The translations under genes and the position numbers were made by a program. From Maribacter aestuarii (GTDB taxonomy: Bacteria; Bacteroidota; Bacteroidia; Flavobacteriales; Flavobacteriaceae): a DNA stretch of 64,000 nt. Positions within the stretch are counted from its first letter, which is position 1. Each line of letters starts with the position of its first letter. Shown here piece by piece: positions 34,545 through 42,825 of the stretch. Below the pieces are notes generated by a model. That model worked only from the letters and a program-made list of their open reading frames with translations, was not told where the DNA came from and did no database searches. The DNA lies in NCBI RefSeq assembly GCF_027474845.2, contig NZ_CP107031.2, forward strand, positions 813,501-877,500, in the 5' to 3' direction.

Positions 34545-36191
34545 TTATGCCAACATGGTAACCGGATTTTCCACAAAATAACGTAAAGTCTGTAAAAACT
34601 GAGCTCCTACGGCACCATCCACTGTTCTGTGATCACAGGCGAGTGTAAGTTTCATAGTACTACCCACTACTATTTCACCGTTCTTTACCACAGGTTTTTC
34701 TACAATGGCACCAACAGATAAAATCGCAGAATTAGGTTGGTTAATGATGGAGGTGAACTCTAAAATCCCAAACATTCCCAAATTCGATACTGTGAATGTA
34801 CTTCCTTCCATCTCGGAAGGAGCAATCTTCTTATTCCTAGCTTTCCCAGCTAAATCCTTAACCGCAGCACCTATTTGGGTTAGACCCAACTGATCTGCAA
34901 ATTTAACGACGGGAACTACAAGGCCTTCGTCCACAGCAACGGCAACTCCCATATGAATATGTTTATTATATCTTGTAGTATCACCATTCCAAGATGTATT
35001 AACTTGGGGATGTTTTTTTAATGCCATGGCACAAGCCTTTAATACCATATCGTTGAAAGATACCTTAGTGTCTGGCAAACTATTGATTTGAGCCCGCGAT
35101 TCTTTTGCATTGTCCATATCAACCTCAATAGTCAAGTAAAAATGGGGTGCTGTGAATTTAGAATTTCCGAGAGCCTTTGCTATGGCCTTTCTCATGTTGG
35201 AATTCTTCACTTCTTCACTACCTTCTTCACCTACAGGCAAGCTAATAGGAAGTGCAGATGGCGCAGAACTCTCTACTTTGGCAGTAGCGGTTGCATCAGC
35301 TTTTGACGGCTGATAATTCTCAATATCCTTTTTGATGATTCTTCCGTTATCCCCAGATCCTGTAACATCCGACAAGTCTATGCCTTTGTCTTCAGCAATC
35401 TTTTTAGCGAGTGGCGATGCAAAAATACGCTCACCATCACTAACGGATTTTGTCTCCTTCTTCGAGGAAGTATCTGTTTTAGATTCAGATTTTTCTTCTT
35501 TCTTTTCACTCTCCGAAGTAGCCTTCTTTCCGCTAGATGATTTAGCATTTAATACAGCATCGACATCCGTTCCTTCTGGTCCAATTACGGCCAAGACCGC
35601 ATCAACTGGAGATGATTCTCCTTCTTGTATTCCTATGTGCAATAAGGTTCCCGAATAGAACGATTCAAACTCCATTGTAGCCTTATCCGTTTCTATTTCC
35701 GCAAGAATATCACCCTCCTCAACGGTATCCCCTACCTGCTTTAACCAAGTTGCAACGGTACCCTCTTCCATGGTATCACTCAAACGAGGCATTTTAATAA
35801 TCTCTACCCCTTCTGGAATTTCGGCCGAAGTTTGGTTGCCGGCGTCAGCTGTTTCCTCCTTTCTTTCGTTATCCTCTTCTGTTGCTTCTTTTTCAGATTC
35901 TTTCTCCTCCTCCGTGTTTTCACTTCCGTTTATAAGTCCAGAAATGTCTTCTCCTTCTTCCCCAATAATGGCTAAAAGTGAGTCCACCGGTGCGGTTTCA
36001 CCTTCCGGAATTCCTATATGAAGCAGCGTTCCTTCGTTAAAGGACTCAAATTCCATAGTAGCCTTATCCGTCTCTATTTCCGCTAGAATATCACCTTCTT
36101 CAATTTTATCTCCCACTTTTTTTAACCATGCGGCAACCGTACCTTCTTCCATGGTATCACTTAAACGGGGCATATTTACAACTGTAGCCAT
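34545..36191 (-). CDS. pdhC: Dihydrolipoamide acetyltransferase (E2) of pyruvate dehydrogenase, two lipoyl domains
   Basis: Core of the pyruvate dehydrogenase complex; transfers acetyl groups from lipoyl arms to CoA. The 548-residue protein has two lipoyl domains with lysines at 43 and 170 (both in EIETDKATMEFES), separated by an acidic Glu-rich linker. A subunit-binding domain follows (about 255-293, FASPLAKKIAEDKGIDLSDV), then the catalytic domain with His521 in DHRTVDGAVGAQF. The two lipoyl domains are very similar to each other, suggesting a recent internal duplication or ongoing conversion. It lies 3 bp downstream of pdhA. Confidence 0.96.
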   Translation of the reverse strand: MATVVNMPRLSDTMEEGTVAAWLKKVGDKIEEGDILAEIETDKATMEFESFNEGTLLHIGIPEGETAPVDSLLAIIGEEGEDISGLINGSENTEEEKESEKEATEEDNERKEETADAGNQTSAEIPEGVEIIKMPRLSDTMEEGTVATWLKQVGDTVEEGDILAEIETDKATMEFESFYSGTLLHIGIQEGESSPVDAVLAVIGPEGTDVDAVLNAKSSSGKKATSESEKKEEKSESKTDTSSKKETKSVSDGERIFASPLAKKIAEDKGIDLSDVTGSGDNGRIIKKDIENYQPSKADATATAKVESSAPSALPISLPVGEEGSEEVKNSNMRKAIAKALGNSKFTAPHFYLTIEVDMDNAKESRAQINSLPDTKVSFNDMVLKACAMALKKHPQVNTSWNGDTTRYNKHIHMGVAVAVDEGLVVPVVKFADQLGLTQIGAAVKDLAGKARNKKIAPSEMEGSTFTVSNLGMFGILEFTSIINQPNSAILSVGAIVEKPVVKNGEIVVGSTMKLTLACDHRTVDGAVGAQFLQTLRYFVENPVTMLA

Positions 36192-36194
36192 GTA

Positions 36195-37193
36195 TTATAA
36201 TTTATGTTGCACAAAGGGAAAATCTTCTTGTTCGTAAACCATATCGTACAATTGATTTACTGGCGGATAGTCCGACTCTTCTGCAAATTTTTCACATTCC
36301 GAAACCAAAGCCTTGACCCTTTTATCAATTTTTTTTATTTCCTCGTCTGTGGCATATTTATTCTCCTTGATAATATCTAAAACCTGTGTAATTGGATCTA
36401 TCTTCTTATATTCCTCCACCTCATCTTTAGTTCTATAGTGTTGTGCATCTGACATAGAGTGCCCCCTGTAACGATAAGTCTTCATTTCTAGGAAAGTTGG
36501 TCCACCGCCACTTCGTGCCCTGTCAATAGCTTTGCTCATTTCTTGCGCTACCGTAACGGGATTCATTCCATCCACGGGACCACAAGGCATTTCATAGCCC
36601 AAACCAAGTTTCCAGATTTCTGTAGAGAAAGAGGTTCTAGCTACAGAAGTTCCCATAGCATAGCCATTATTTTCACAGATGAAAACTACAGGTAATTGCC
36701 ATAACATGGCCAAATTAAAAGTTTCGTGAAGTGAACCTTGCCTTACCGCACCGTCTCCCATATAACAGAGGGTTACCGCATCACTTCCATGATACTTATC
36801 CCCAAATGCCATACCGGCACCTAAGGGTATCTGACCACCAACTATCCCATGACCACCATGAAATCTATGTTCTTTGGAAAATATGTGCATTGAACCTCCC
36901 ATACCTTTAGAGGTTCCTGTAACCTTACCGTAAAGTTCCGCCATTACCCGCTTTGGATCAACTCCCATCCCAATGGGCTGGACATGGTTCCTATACGCAG
37001 TAATCATTCTATCCTTGGTCAAGTCCATTGCATGAAGTGCACCCGCTAAAACTGCCTCTTGACCGTTGTATAAGTGAAGAAAACCTCGGACTTTCTGCTG
37101 AATATAAACTGCGGCCAGTTTATCTTCAAACTTTCTCCAAAATAGCATATCCTCATACCATTTCAAATAAGTTTCTTTGGTAATTTTTTCCAT
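36195..37193 (-). CDS. pdhA: Pyruvate dehydrogenase E1 component, alpha subunit
   Basis: Partner of PdhB (10525-11502) in E1. The 332-residue protein has the thiamine-diphosphate motif GDGAVRQGSLHETFNLAML closing with ENNGYAMGTS, the substrate-channel GGSMHIFSKEHRFHGGHGIV and the RYRGHSMSDAQHYRTKDE loop. A TATTTTTG -7-like box on the minus strand (37265-37272) could start the operon. Confidence 0.96.
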   Translation of the reverse strand: MEKITKETYLKWYEDMLFWRKFEDKLAAVYIQQKVRGFLHLYNGQEAVLAGALHAMDLTKDRMITAYRNHVQPIGMGVDPKRVMAELYGKVTGTSKGMGGSMHIFSKEHRFHGGHGIVGGQIPLGAGMAFGDKYHGSDAVTLCYMGDGAVRQGSLHETFNLAMLWQLPVVFICENNGYAMGTSVARTSFSTEIWKLGLGYEMPCGPVDGMNPVTVAQEMSKAIDRARSGGGPTFLEMKTYRYRGHSMSDAQHYRTKDEVEEYKKIDPITQVLDIIKENKYATDEEIKKIDKRVKALVSECEKFAEESDYPPVNQLYDMVYEQEDFPFVQHKL

Positions 37194-37380
37194 TTATTTT
37201 GTTTAATTATTGTAAATCCTGTTGGACTTGAAAAAAGGTAGCACTTTTTTGCATCACAAGAGAACAAAAATACACATATAAATGAATCGATAAAAAAAAT
37301 AGAAACAAAAGGGAGGAAGAATTTAGAAGCGTAACACTAAAGTCCACTATCGTTTAATTTACAAGAACCCTTAACCTATG

Positions 37381-37869
37381 TTATTTTAGAAAAGTACTAT
37401 TAAATCCTAACGGGAGTATATCGGCAATGGAGTTGCACTGAATAATGTCACCAACTTCTCCCATCAGCAGTAATTTAATAGGCTTTTTTTGTTTAAACTC
37501 ATATTCCGAAATGGATTGCCGACAATTTCCGCAAGGCGCTGCCGGAGAATCGACTTTGTGATTGGCAGAAGCTGCGGATATTGCAATAGTTTTAATTTGT
37601 ACCCCAGGGAATTTTGCCCCTGCATAAAATATAGCGACCCTTTCTGCGCACAAGCCAGATGGGTAGGATGCATTTTCCTGATTGTTCCCGGTAACTATTT
37701 CACCATTCTCCAGGAGAACAGCCGCACCAACCTTGAAATCCGAATAGGGCGCATAGGCATTTTCCCTCACTGCAACAGCTCTGTTGAGCAGTTCCGCTTC
37801 CGTACTTTCCAGTTCCTTAAGATCATTGAAAACCGTAATTTCAAAAGTGATTTTTTTCTTTACCGCCAT
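37381..37869 (-). CDS. cdd: Cytidine deaminase
   Basis: Deaminates cytidine and deoxycytidine for pyrimidine salvage. The 162-residue protein has the zinc site formed by SGLCAERVAIFYAG (Cys and catalytic Glu) and APCGNCRQSISEY (two Cys). An N-terminal extension of about 20 residues precedes the usual start region. In Flavobacterium johnsoniae the same gene lies next to porV, and the order is kept here. Confidence 0.95.
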   Translation of the reverse strand: MAVKKKITFEITVFNDLKELESTEAELLNRAVAVRENAYAPYSDFKVGAAVLLENGEIVTGNNQENASYPSGLCAERVAIFYAGAKFPGVQIKTIAISAASANHKVDSPAAPCGNCRQSISEYEFKQKKPIKLLLMGEVGDIIQCNSIADILPLGFNSTFLK

Positions 37870-37940
37870 TTATTTAAGAAATTATTTTCGATACATATTC
37901 CCATACTTGTGTTTACAAGATAGGTAACTTTTAAAACATA

Positions 37941-37964
37941 AAAACCCGCTTTGAAGCGGGTTTT
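37941..37964 (-). terminator. Terminator of porV
   Basis: AAAACCCGCT / AGCGGGTTTT with a 4-nt loop, followed on the minus strand by five T. It lies between porV and cdd. Confidence 0.85.
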
Positions 37965-37987
37965 ATATACGTGTTAAATATGTTTTG

Positions 37988-39133
37988 TTAATCATTGATA
38001 AACTCTTCACCTAAATTAAATGTAAGTGAAAAACGAAGCGTATTCTCCAATGGGTTCCTTACTTGCGATGTTGAAAACAAGTAGGATAAATCTATTTGTG
38101 CAGCTTTAAATTTAAAGCCCGCTCCAAGTGCAAAAAACTTTCTGGAACCTTTCTCCTCGCTTTCATTAAAATAGCCGGTTCTTAACATAAATGCGTTCTG
38201 ATAGGAATATTCAGCTCCAAGGGCCCAGGTGAATTCCTTCAGTTCTTCACTGAATCCGTCAGGGGCGTCGCCAAATGAGCCAAAAATACCACTAAAGCCA
38301 CTTTCATTTTGGTAGATATCGTTATCCTCGGAATCAATATCGCCGTCCCCATCAAAATCCTGGGGCGTAGGAACTAATAATTTGCTGAATTCTGAAGTAA
38401 GCCCGATAACATTGTCCTGGTCTAGAATAAAATCAAATCCGAGACCAAATCTTAAATTGCTCGGCAAAAAGTTTTCTTGTCCACCTTCATCATATTGAAT
38501 TTTTCCGCCAATATTGGAAATATTGAATCCCGCTCTCCAGCGTCCATCAAAATTGTCATAGGCCACCTCCCTTGATCGGTAGTACCCGGCTACATCAACG
38601 GCAAACGAACTAGCTGCTTGAGAGTCCGTGCTTGCATCTTGAAATTTCAAATTTGAACTAATAAACCTACCGGCTACGGCCATGGAAAAAGTTGGACTCA
38701 ATTTTAAGGAGTACGATCCGTCTAAGGCAAACTCGTTTGGTTTTACCAGCGTTCCTATATCAGAAGCAGTTTGTCGTAACTCTATTTCACCTAAAGTAAA
38801 ATAACGTAGACTAACGGCAAAAGCACTGTTCTCGTTTATTTTGTTGTAATAATTTCCGCTTAAGAGTCCTATGTCAGCAATGACACTTTCCAAATAAGGA
38901 GTGTAACTTAGACCTATGCCCATTTTGCGCTCCGCAAAGGCAAATTTGGCCGGGTTCCACTGCTGGGAAAATGCATCGGCGGATGTTGCGACGCCCATAT
39001 CGCCCATACCCGCCGCACGAGCGTCGGCAGCAATAGTCAAGAATGGAACTGCAGTAGTAATAACGCGTTGCTCATCCTGAGCGCCTAACTTAACCACGGC
39101 ACACAGCACAGAAAGAATCAATAATTTTTTCAT
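37988..39133 (-). CDS. porV: Type IX secretion system outer-membrane protein PorV
   Basis: A FadL-like outer-membrane barrel that shuttles T9SS cargo to the cell surface. ATG at the complement of 39131-39133 gives a signal peptide MKKLLILSVLCAVVKLGAQ and about 381 residues; 12 further codons are open upstream but lack support. PorV landmarks are the N-terminal VPFLTIAADARAAGMGDMGV and QQWNPAKFAF, and the barrel C-terminus LRFSLTFNLGEEF. An acidic DFDGDGDIDSEDND insert could bind calcium. porU, its usual upstream neighbour, is absent. Confidence 0.93.
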   Translation of the reverse strand: MKKLLILSVLCAVVKLGAQDEQRVITTAVPFLTIAADARAAGMGDMGVATSADAFSQQWNPAKFAFAERKMGIGLSYTPYLESVIADIGLLSGNYYNKINENSAFAVSLRYFTLGEIELRQTASDIGTLVKPNEFALDGSYSLKLSPTFSMAVAGRFISSNLKFQDASTDSQAASSFAVDVAGYYRSREVAYDNFDGRWRAGFNISNIGGKIQYDEGGQENFLPSNLRFGLGFDFILDQDNVIGLTSEFSKLLVPTPQDFDGDGDIDSEDNDIYQNESGFSGIFGSFGDAPDGFSEELKEFTWALGAEYSYQNAFMLRTGYFNESEEKGSRKFFALGAGFKFKAAQIDLSYLFSTSQVRNPLENTLRFSLTFNLGEEFIND

Positions 39134-39169
39134 TATGTGTAAGATTGGATTTAGGAAAATATCAACCAT

Positions 39170-39542
39170 ATTGTACTTGTAAACGCCCTTTTAAGGATTA
39201 TCTTATGTTAAGATGAAGATATTTTTAGATTTTTCTATCTCCATAAGTCCTTATATAAACGAGCACATATCAATTTTGGATAGAAATACAACAAATAACG
39301 CGCCTCTTCAAAAAAAGTAAATCCTATACCATACTATAATGGTTTTTGTGGCGTTATGACTGATAGTGATACCTTTTTCAGGTAGTTAAAAGTGATGAAC
39401 ATTAAATTTATTTTAACGGATAAAATAATCTATTGAAAACATCGTTCTAATCACCGGAAAGTGTAAAAAAATATAAATCCAATTCTTATAGCTATTAAAT
39501 AAGAAGATAGTTGTTTACAAAGATTGAACTCAAGTCCTAATT
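39170..39542. other. Intergenic region between porV and gldJ, no gene seen
   Basis: About 370-410 bp of AT-rich DNA between the divergent porV and gldJ genes. No frame of meaningful length is open, and I see no remnant of the large porU gene found at this position in Flavobacterium johnsoniae. It should hold both divergent promoters. Confidence 0.7.
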
Positions 39543-41207
39543 ATGAAAAAACAGTTTATTAAAGTTGTACTCTCATTAACCGTTATAGCGGGAGGTTTCA
39601 CAGTTACCAGCTGTAAGAAATCTTCATCTTCAAAGAACGTTTCCAGAGCTACAGGTTGGAAAATAAATGCGAAGGAAGGTGGCTTTCAATACAATACTGA
39701 TTTTAAGGAACAGGAGACTGCACCTGGATTGGTATTCGTAGAAGGTGGAACATTCACCAAAGGAAAAGTACAGGATGATGTAATGCATGATTGGAACAAT
39801 ACTCCAACCTCACAGCACGTGCAGTCTTTCTACATGGATGAGACCGAGGTAACTAATGTCATGTACCTCGAATATTTGGACTATTTAAAAAGCGTCTATC
39901 CCCCAGAAAATCCAAAGTATACAAACATTTACAAAGGTGCTTTGCCTGACACTTTGGTTTGGAGGAATAGATTGGGCTTCAACGAGACCATGACCAACAA
40001 CTATCTTAGACATCCTGCCTATGCGGAATATCCTGTAGTTGGTGTTAACTGGATACAAGCTACCCAATTTGCTGAATGGAGAACGGATAGGGTTAACGAA
40101 GTTATGTTGGAACGTGAGGGGTATCTTTCCGAAGATGCAAAGTATCAAGCTGCTACCGGAGAAGTTTCAGGTACCTTTAGTACAGAAGCTTACTTAAACA
40201 GGCCAGAATCCGTTTACAATGGTCAGATAGATTCGCTTCAAGGCAAAAAGAAAAAGGATAGTGTATCTACTTTTGCAAAAAGAAGTAGCGGCGTTATTAT
40301 GCCAGAATATAGACTTCCAACTGAAACCGAATGGGAATATGCCGCTCAGGCCCAAGTCGGACAAAGGGAGTACAATAATTATAGGGGTAGAAAAAAATAT
40401 CCATGGGAAGGTGATTATACAAGAAACGGACAAAGGGTTGGTAGAGGCGACCAATTAGCCAACTTTAAGCAAGGTAAAGGTGATTATGGCGGAATAGCTG
40501 GTTGGTCTGATGACGGCGCCGATATTACAGCAGAAGTAATGTCATATAAGCCAAATGACCTAGGGCTGTACGATATGGCTGGAAATGTAGCCGAGTGGGT
40601 TGCGGATGTATACAGACCTATAGTTGATGATGAGGTAAGTGATTTTAATTACTACAGGGGTAATATATATATGAAAACTGCTATCGGTGAAGATGGTAAA
40701 GTAAATATCCTTAGAGATTCCATCATTTATGATACACTACCAAACGGAAAGGTAGTTGCCGTAAACTTGCCTGGCGAGATTAAAATGGTCCCTGTGGACG
40801 AAGAAGAAACTTATTTAAGAACAAATTTCTCATCCAGTGACAATAGAGGTTATAGGGATGGTGATCCAGGTTCTTCAAGATTCTTTGACCGTTTTAGCGA
40901 TGAAGATGATGAGAATCAACGTAAAATGTACAATTCTCCGAAACACAAAGTAGAAAGAGATTCAGCAGGTACATTGTCCAGACAATATGATCAGTCCAAC
41001 AACAGAACTACTCTAATAAACGACGAAGTACGTGTTTACAAAGGAGGTTCTTGGAGAGATAGAGCTTACTGGCTAGATCCAGCACAAAGAAGATATATGC
41101 CACAGTATATGGCTACGGATTACATCGGTTTTAGATGTGCGATGTCTAGAGTTGGTTCGAAATCTAAGACTAAAAACAAAACCGTAAGAGGAAAGAAGGC
41201 TAAATAA
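39543..41207 (+). CDS. gldJ: Gliding motility / T9SS lipoprotein GldJ
   Basis: An outer-membrane-associated lipoprotein needed for gliding and for stability of the type IX machinery. The 554-residue protein has a lipobox TSC (Cys24), an FGE-sulfatase-like fold (VFVEGGTFTKG, FYMDETEVTNVMYLEYLDYL, EYRLPTETEWEYAAQ, LYDMAGNVAEWVADVY, VYKGGSWRDRAYWLDPAQRR) and a basic Lys-rich tail. Length and order match GldJ. murF follows after a terminator, as in other Flavobacteriaceae. Confidence 0.96.
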   Translation: MKKQFIKVVLSLTVIAGGFTVTSCKKSSSSKNVSRATGWKINAKEGGFQYNTDFKEQETAPGLVFVEGGTFTKGKVQDDVMHDWNNTPTSQHVQSFYMDETEVTNVMYLEYLDYLKSVYPPENPKYTNIYKGALPDTLVWRNRLGFNETMTNNYLRHPAYAEYPVVGVNWIQATQFAEWRTDRVNEVMLEREGYLSEDAKYQAATGEVSGTFSTEAYLNRPESVYNGQIDSLQGKKKKDSVSTFAKRSSGVIMPEYRLPTETEWEYAAQAQVGQREYNNYRGRKKYPWEGDYTRNGQRVGRGDQLANFKQGKGDYGGIAGWSDDGADITAEVMSYKPNDLGLYDMAGNVAEWVADVYRPIVDDEVSDFNYYRGNIYMKTAIGEDGKVNILRDSIIYDTLPNGKVVAVNLPGEIKMVPVDEEETYLRTNFSSSDNRGYRDGDPGSSRFFDRFSDEDDENQRKMYNSPKHKVERDSAGTLSRQYDQSNNRTTLINDEVRVYKGGSWRDRAYWLDPAQRRYMPQYMATDYIGFRCAMSRVGSKSKTKNKTVRGKKAK

Positions 41208-41228
41208 TTTTTTCCCTTAACAGATATT

Positions 41229-41260
41229 AAAAAAGCCCTTTTCATAAAGGGCTTTTTTTT
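41229..41260 (+). terminator. Terminator of gldJ
   Basis: AAAAAGCCCTTT (41230-41241) and AAAGGGCTTTTT (41246-41257) with a TCAT loop, followed by a T run ending at 41260, just 12 bases before the murF ATG. Confidence 0.9.
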
Positions 41261-41272
41261 ATCTTCGATTTT

Positions 41273-42550
41273 ATGGAGATTGATAGGCTACACAAAATTT
41301 TTCTTGATTACCCATCGGTTAGTACCGATACAAGAAAAATAAAAGAAGGTGATATTTTTTTCGCGTTGAAAGGCGATAATTTTAACGGGAACGAGTATGC
41401 CAAACAGGCATTAGAAAAAGGAGCGAGTTACGTAGTTCTTGATGAGAAAAAATATGTAATAAACGAACGTACACTACTGACAGACGATGTATTAGAAACG
41501 CTACAAAAATTGGCCAATTATCATCGAAAGCAATGTGCCGCTAAGGTAATAAGTCTTACCGGAAGTAACGGAAAAACCACGACCAAAGAACTCATTAATG
41601 TCGTTCTATCCAGAAAATATAAAACCGTTGCAACTAAGGGAAACCTGAACAATCACATAGGAGTACCGCTTACGCTATTATCTGTAAAAGAGGTTACAGA
41701 AATTGCTATTGTAGAGATGGGGGCCAATCATCAAAAAGAAATTGAATTTTTATGCAAAATTGCTGAACCTGATTTTGGTTATATAACAAATTTTGGTAAA
41801 GCCCATTTAGAAGGTTTTGGTGGTGTAGAAGGTGTAATAAAAGGCAAGTGTGAACTATATAATTATCTAATGCCCCTTAATAAAAGTATTTTCTTGAATG
41901 CAGATGATCCTATTCAACGGGAGAAGTTAGCAGGTTACGTTAAGAAATATGGCTACAGCACACATGATTCCAAATTTTACAAAATAAAACTTTTAAAAAC
42001 CGACCCTTATCTGGAAATTGAATTTGAAAATTTATCGGTTAAAACCAAACTGATAGGGGCGTATAATTTCCCAAATTGTTGTGCCGCCATTCTCATCGGC
42101 AAGTATTTCAATGTTGAACTAGAAGCTATTAAAGGGGCAATTGAAAATTATGAATCAGATAACAATCGTTCACAGGTAATAAATAAAAACGGGCATAAAA
42201 TAATATTGGATGCCTATAATGCCAACCCAACGAGTATGCAAGCGGCTTTGGAAAGTTTTAAAGACTTAGATGCACAAGCTCCAATTCTGTTTTTAGGAGA
42301 TATGTTCGAGCTTGGTGAAAGTGCCGCTCAAGAACATCAGTACATAGCGGAACTTGCGGCCAACCTTGGATTTTCGGATGTAGTGTTAATAGGTAAAAAC
42401 TTTTACGGAACTAAAAGCAAATTTCAAAAATTTGAGTCTTTCGATGATGCTAAGAAACATATACAAGAATTTAAACTTCCACAAGAATCTACCTTATTTA
42501 TAAAAGGTTCTCGCGGAATGGCTCTGGAACGAATATTGGAGCTCATTTAG
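41273..42550 (+). CDS. murF: UDP-N-acetylmuramoyl-tripeptide--D-alanyl-D-alanine ligase
   Basis: Adds D-Ala-D-Ala to the peptidoglycan precursor. The 425-residue protein has the Mur-ligase P-loop SLTGSNGKTTTKEL, AIVEMGANHQKEIEFL, ITNFGKAHLEGFGG and DAYNANPTSMQAALE. The ATG (41273) lies directly after the gldJ terminator, with a possible -7 box TATCTTCG at 41260-41267, so the transcript may be nearly leaderless. It is followed by a tRNA-Val gene on the opposite strand. Confidence 0.96.
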   Translation: MEIDRLHKIFLDYPSVSTDTRKIKEGDIFFALKGDNFNGNEYAKQALEKGASYVVLDEKKYVINERTLLTDDVLETLQKLANYHRKQCAAKVISLTGSNGKTTTKELINVVLSRKYKTVATKGNLNNHIGVPLTLLSVKEVTEIAIVEMGANHQKEIEFLCKIAEPDFGYITNFGKAHLEGFGGVEGVIKGKCELYNYLMPLNKSIFLNADDPIQREKLAGYVKKYGYSTHDSKFYKIKLLKTDPYLEIEFENLSVKTKLIGAYNFPNCCAAILIGKYFNVELEAIKGAIENYESDNNRSQVINKNGHKIILDAYNANPTSMQAALESFKDLDAQAPILFLGDMFELGESAAQEHQYIAELAANLGFSDVVLIGKNFYGTKSKFQKFESFDDAKKHIQEFKLPQESTLFIKGSRGMALERILELI

Positions 42551-42566
42551 TACAGAGAAAATACTG

Positions 42567-42641
42567 TGGGACATACTGGATTCGAACCAGTGACCTCTGC
42601 CCTGTCAAGGCAGCGCTCTAAACCAACTGAGCTAATATCCC
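42567..42641 (-). tRNA. tRNA-Val (GAC)
   Basis: A 75-nt cloverleaf: acceptor GGGATAT/ATGTCCC plus discriminator A, D stem GCTC/GAGC, anticodon stem CTGCC/GGCAG with loop TTGACAG (anticodon GAC, complement of 42604-42606), T arm ACTGG/CCAGT. CCA is not encoded. It is the left flank of the DUF1549/DUF1501 block. Confidence 0.95.
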
Positions 42642-42825
42642 TTTTCGGGGGCTAAGGTAAAACTTAATTATTTATCACGAAAAAGAAACCTCCGTCAAAA
42701 TACAGTAGTTGCTTACCTTACACTATAATTAAATCCAAATACCAATCCTTTCATTTAAAAGAAACGAATTACAATAGTTTTCAAAAAAAATGTAAATTTA
42801 GGGTACAACCTAATTTTCTTAATCC

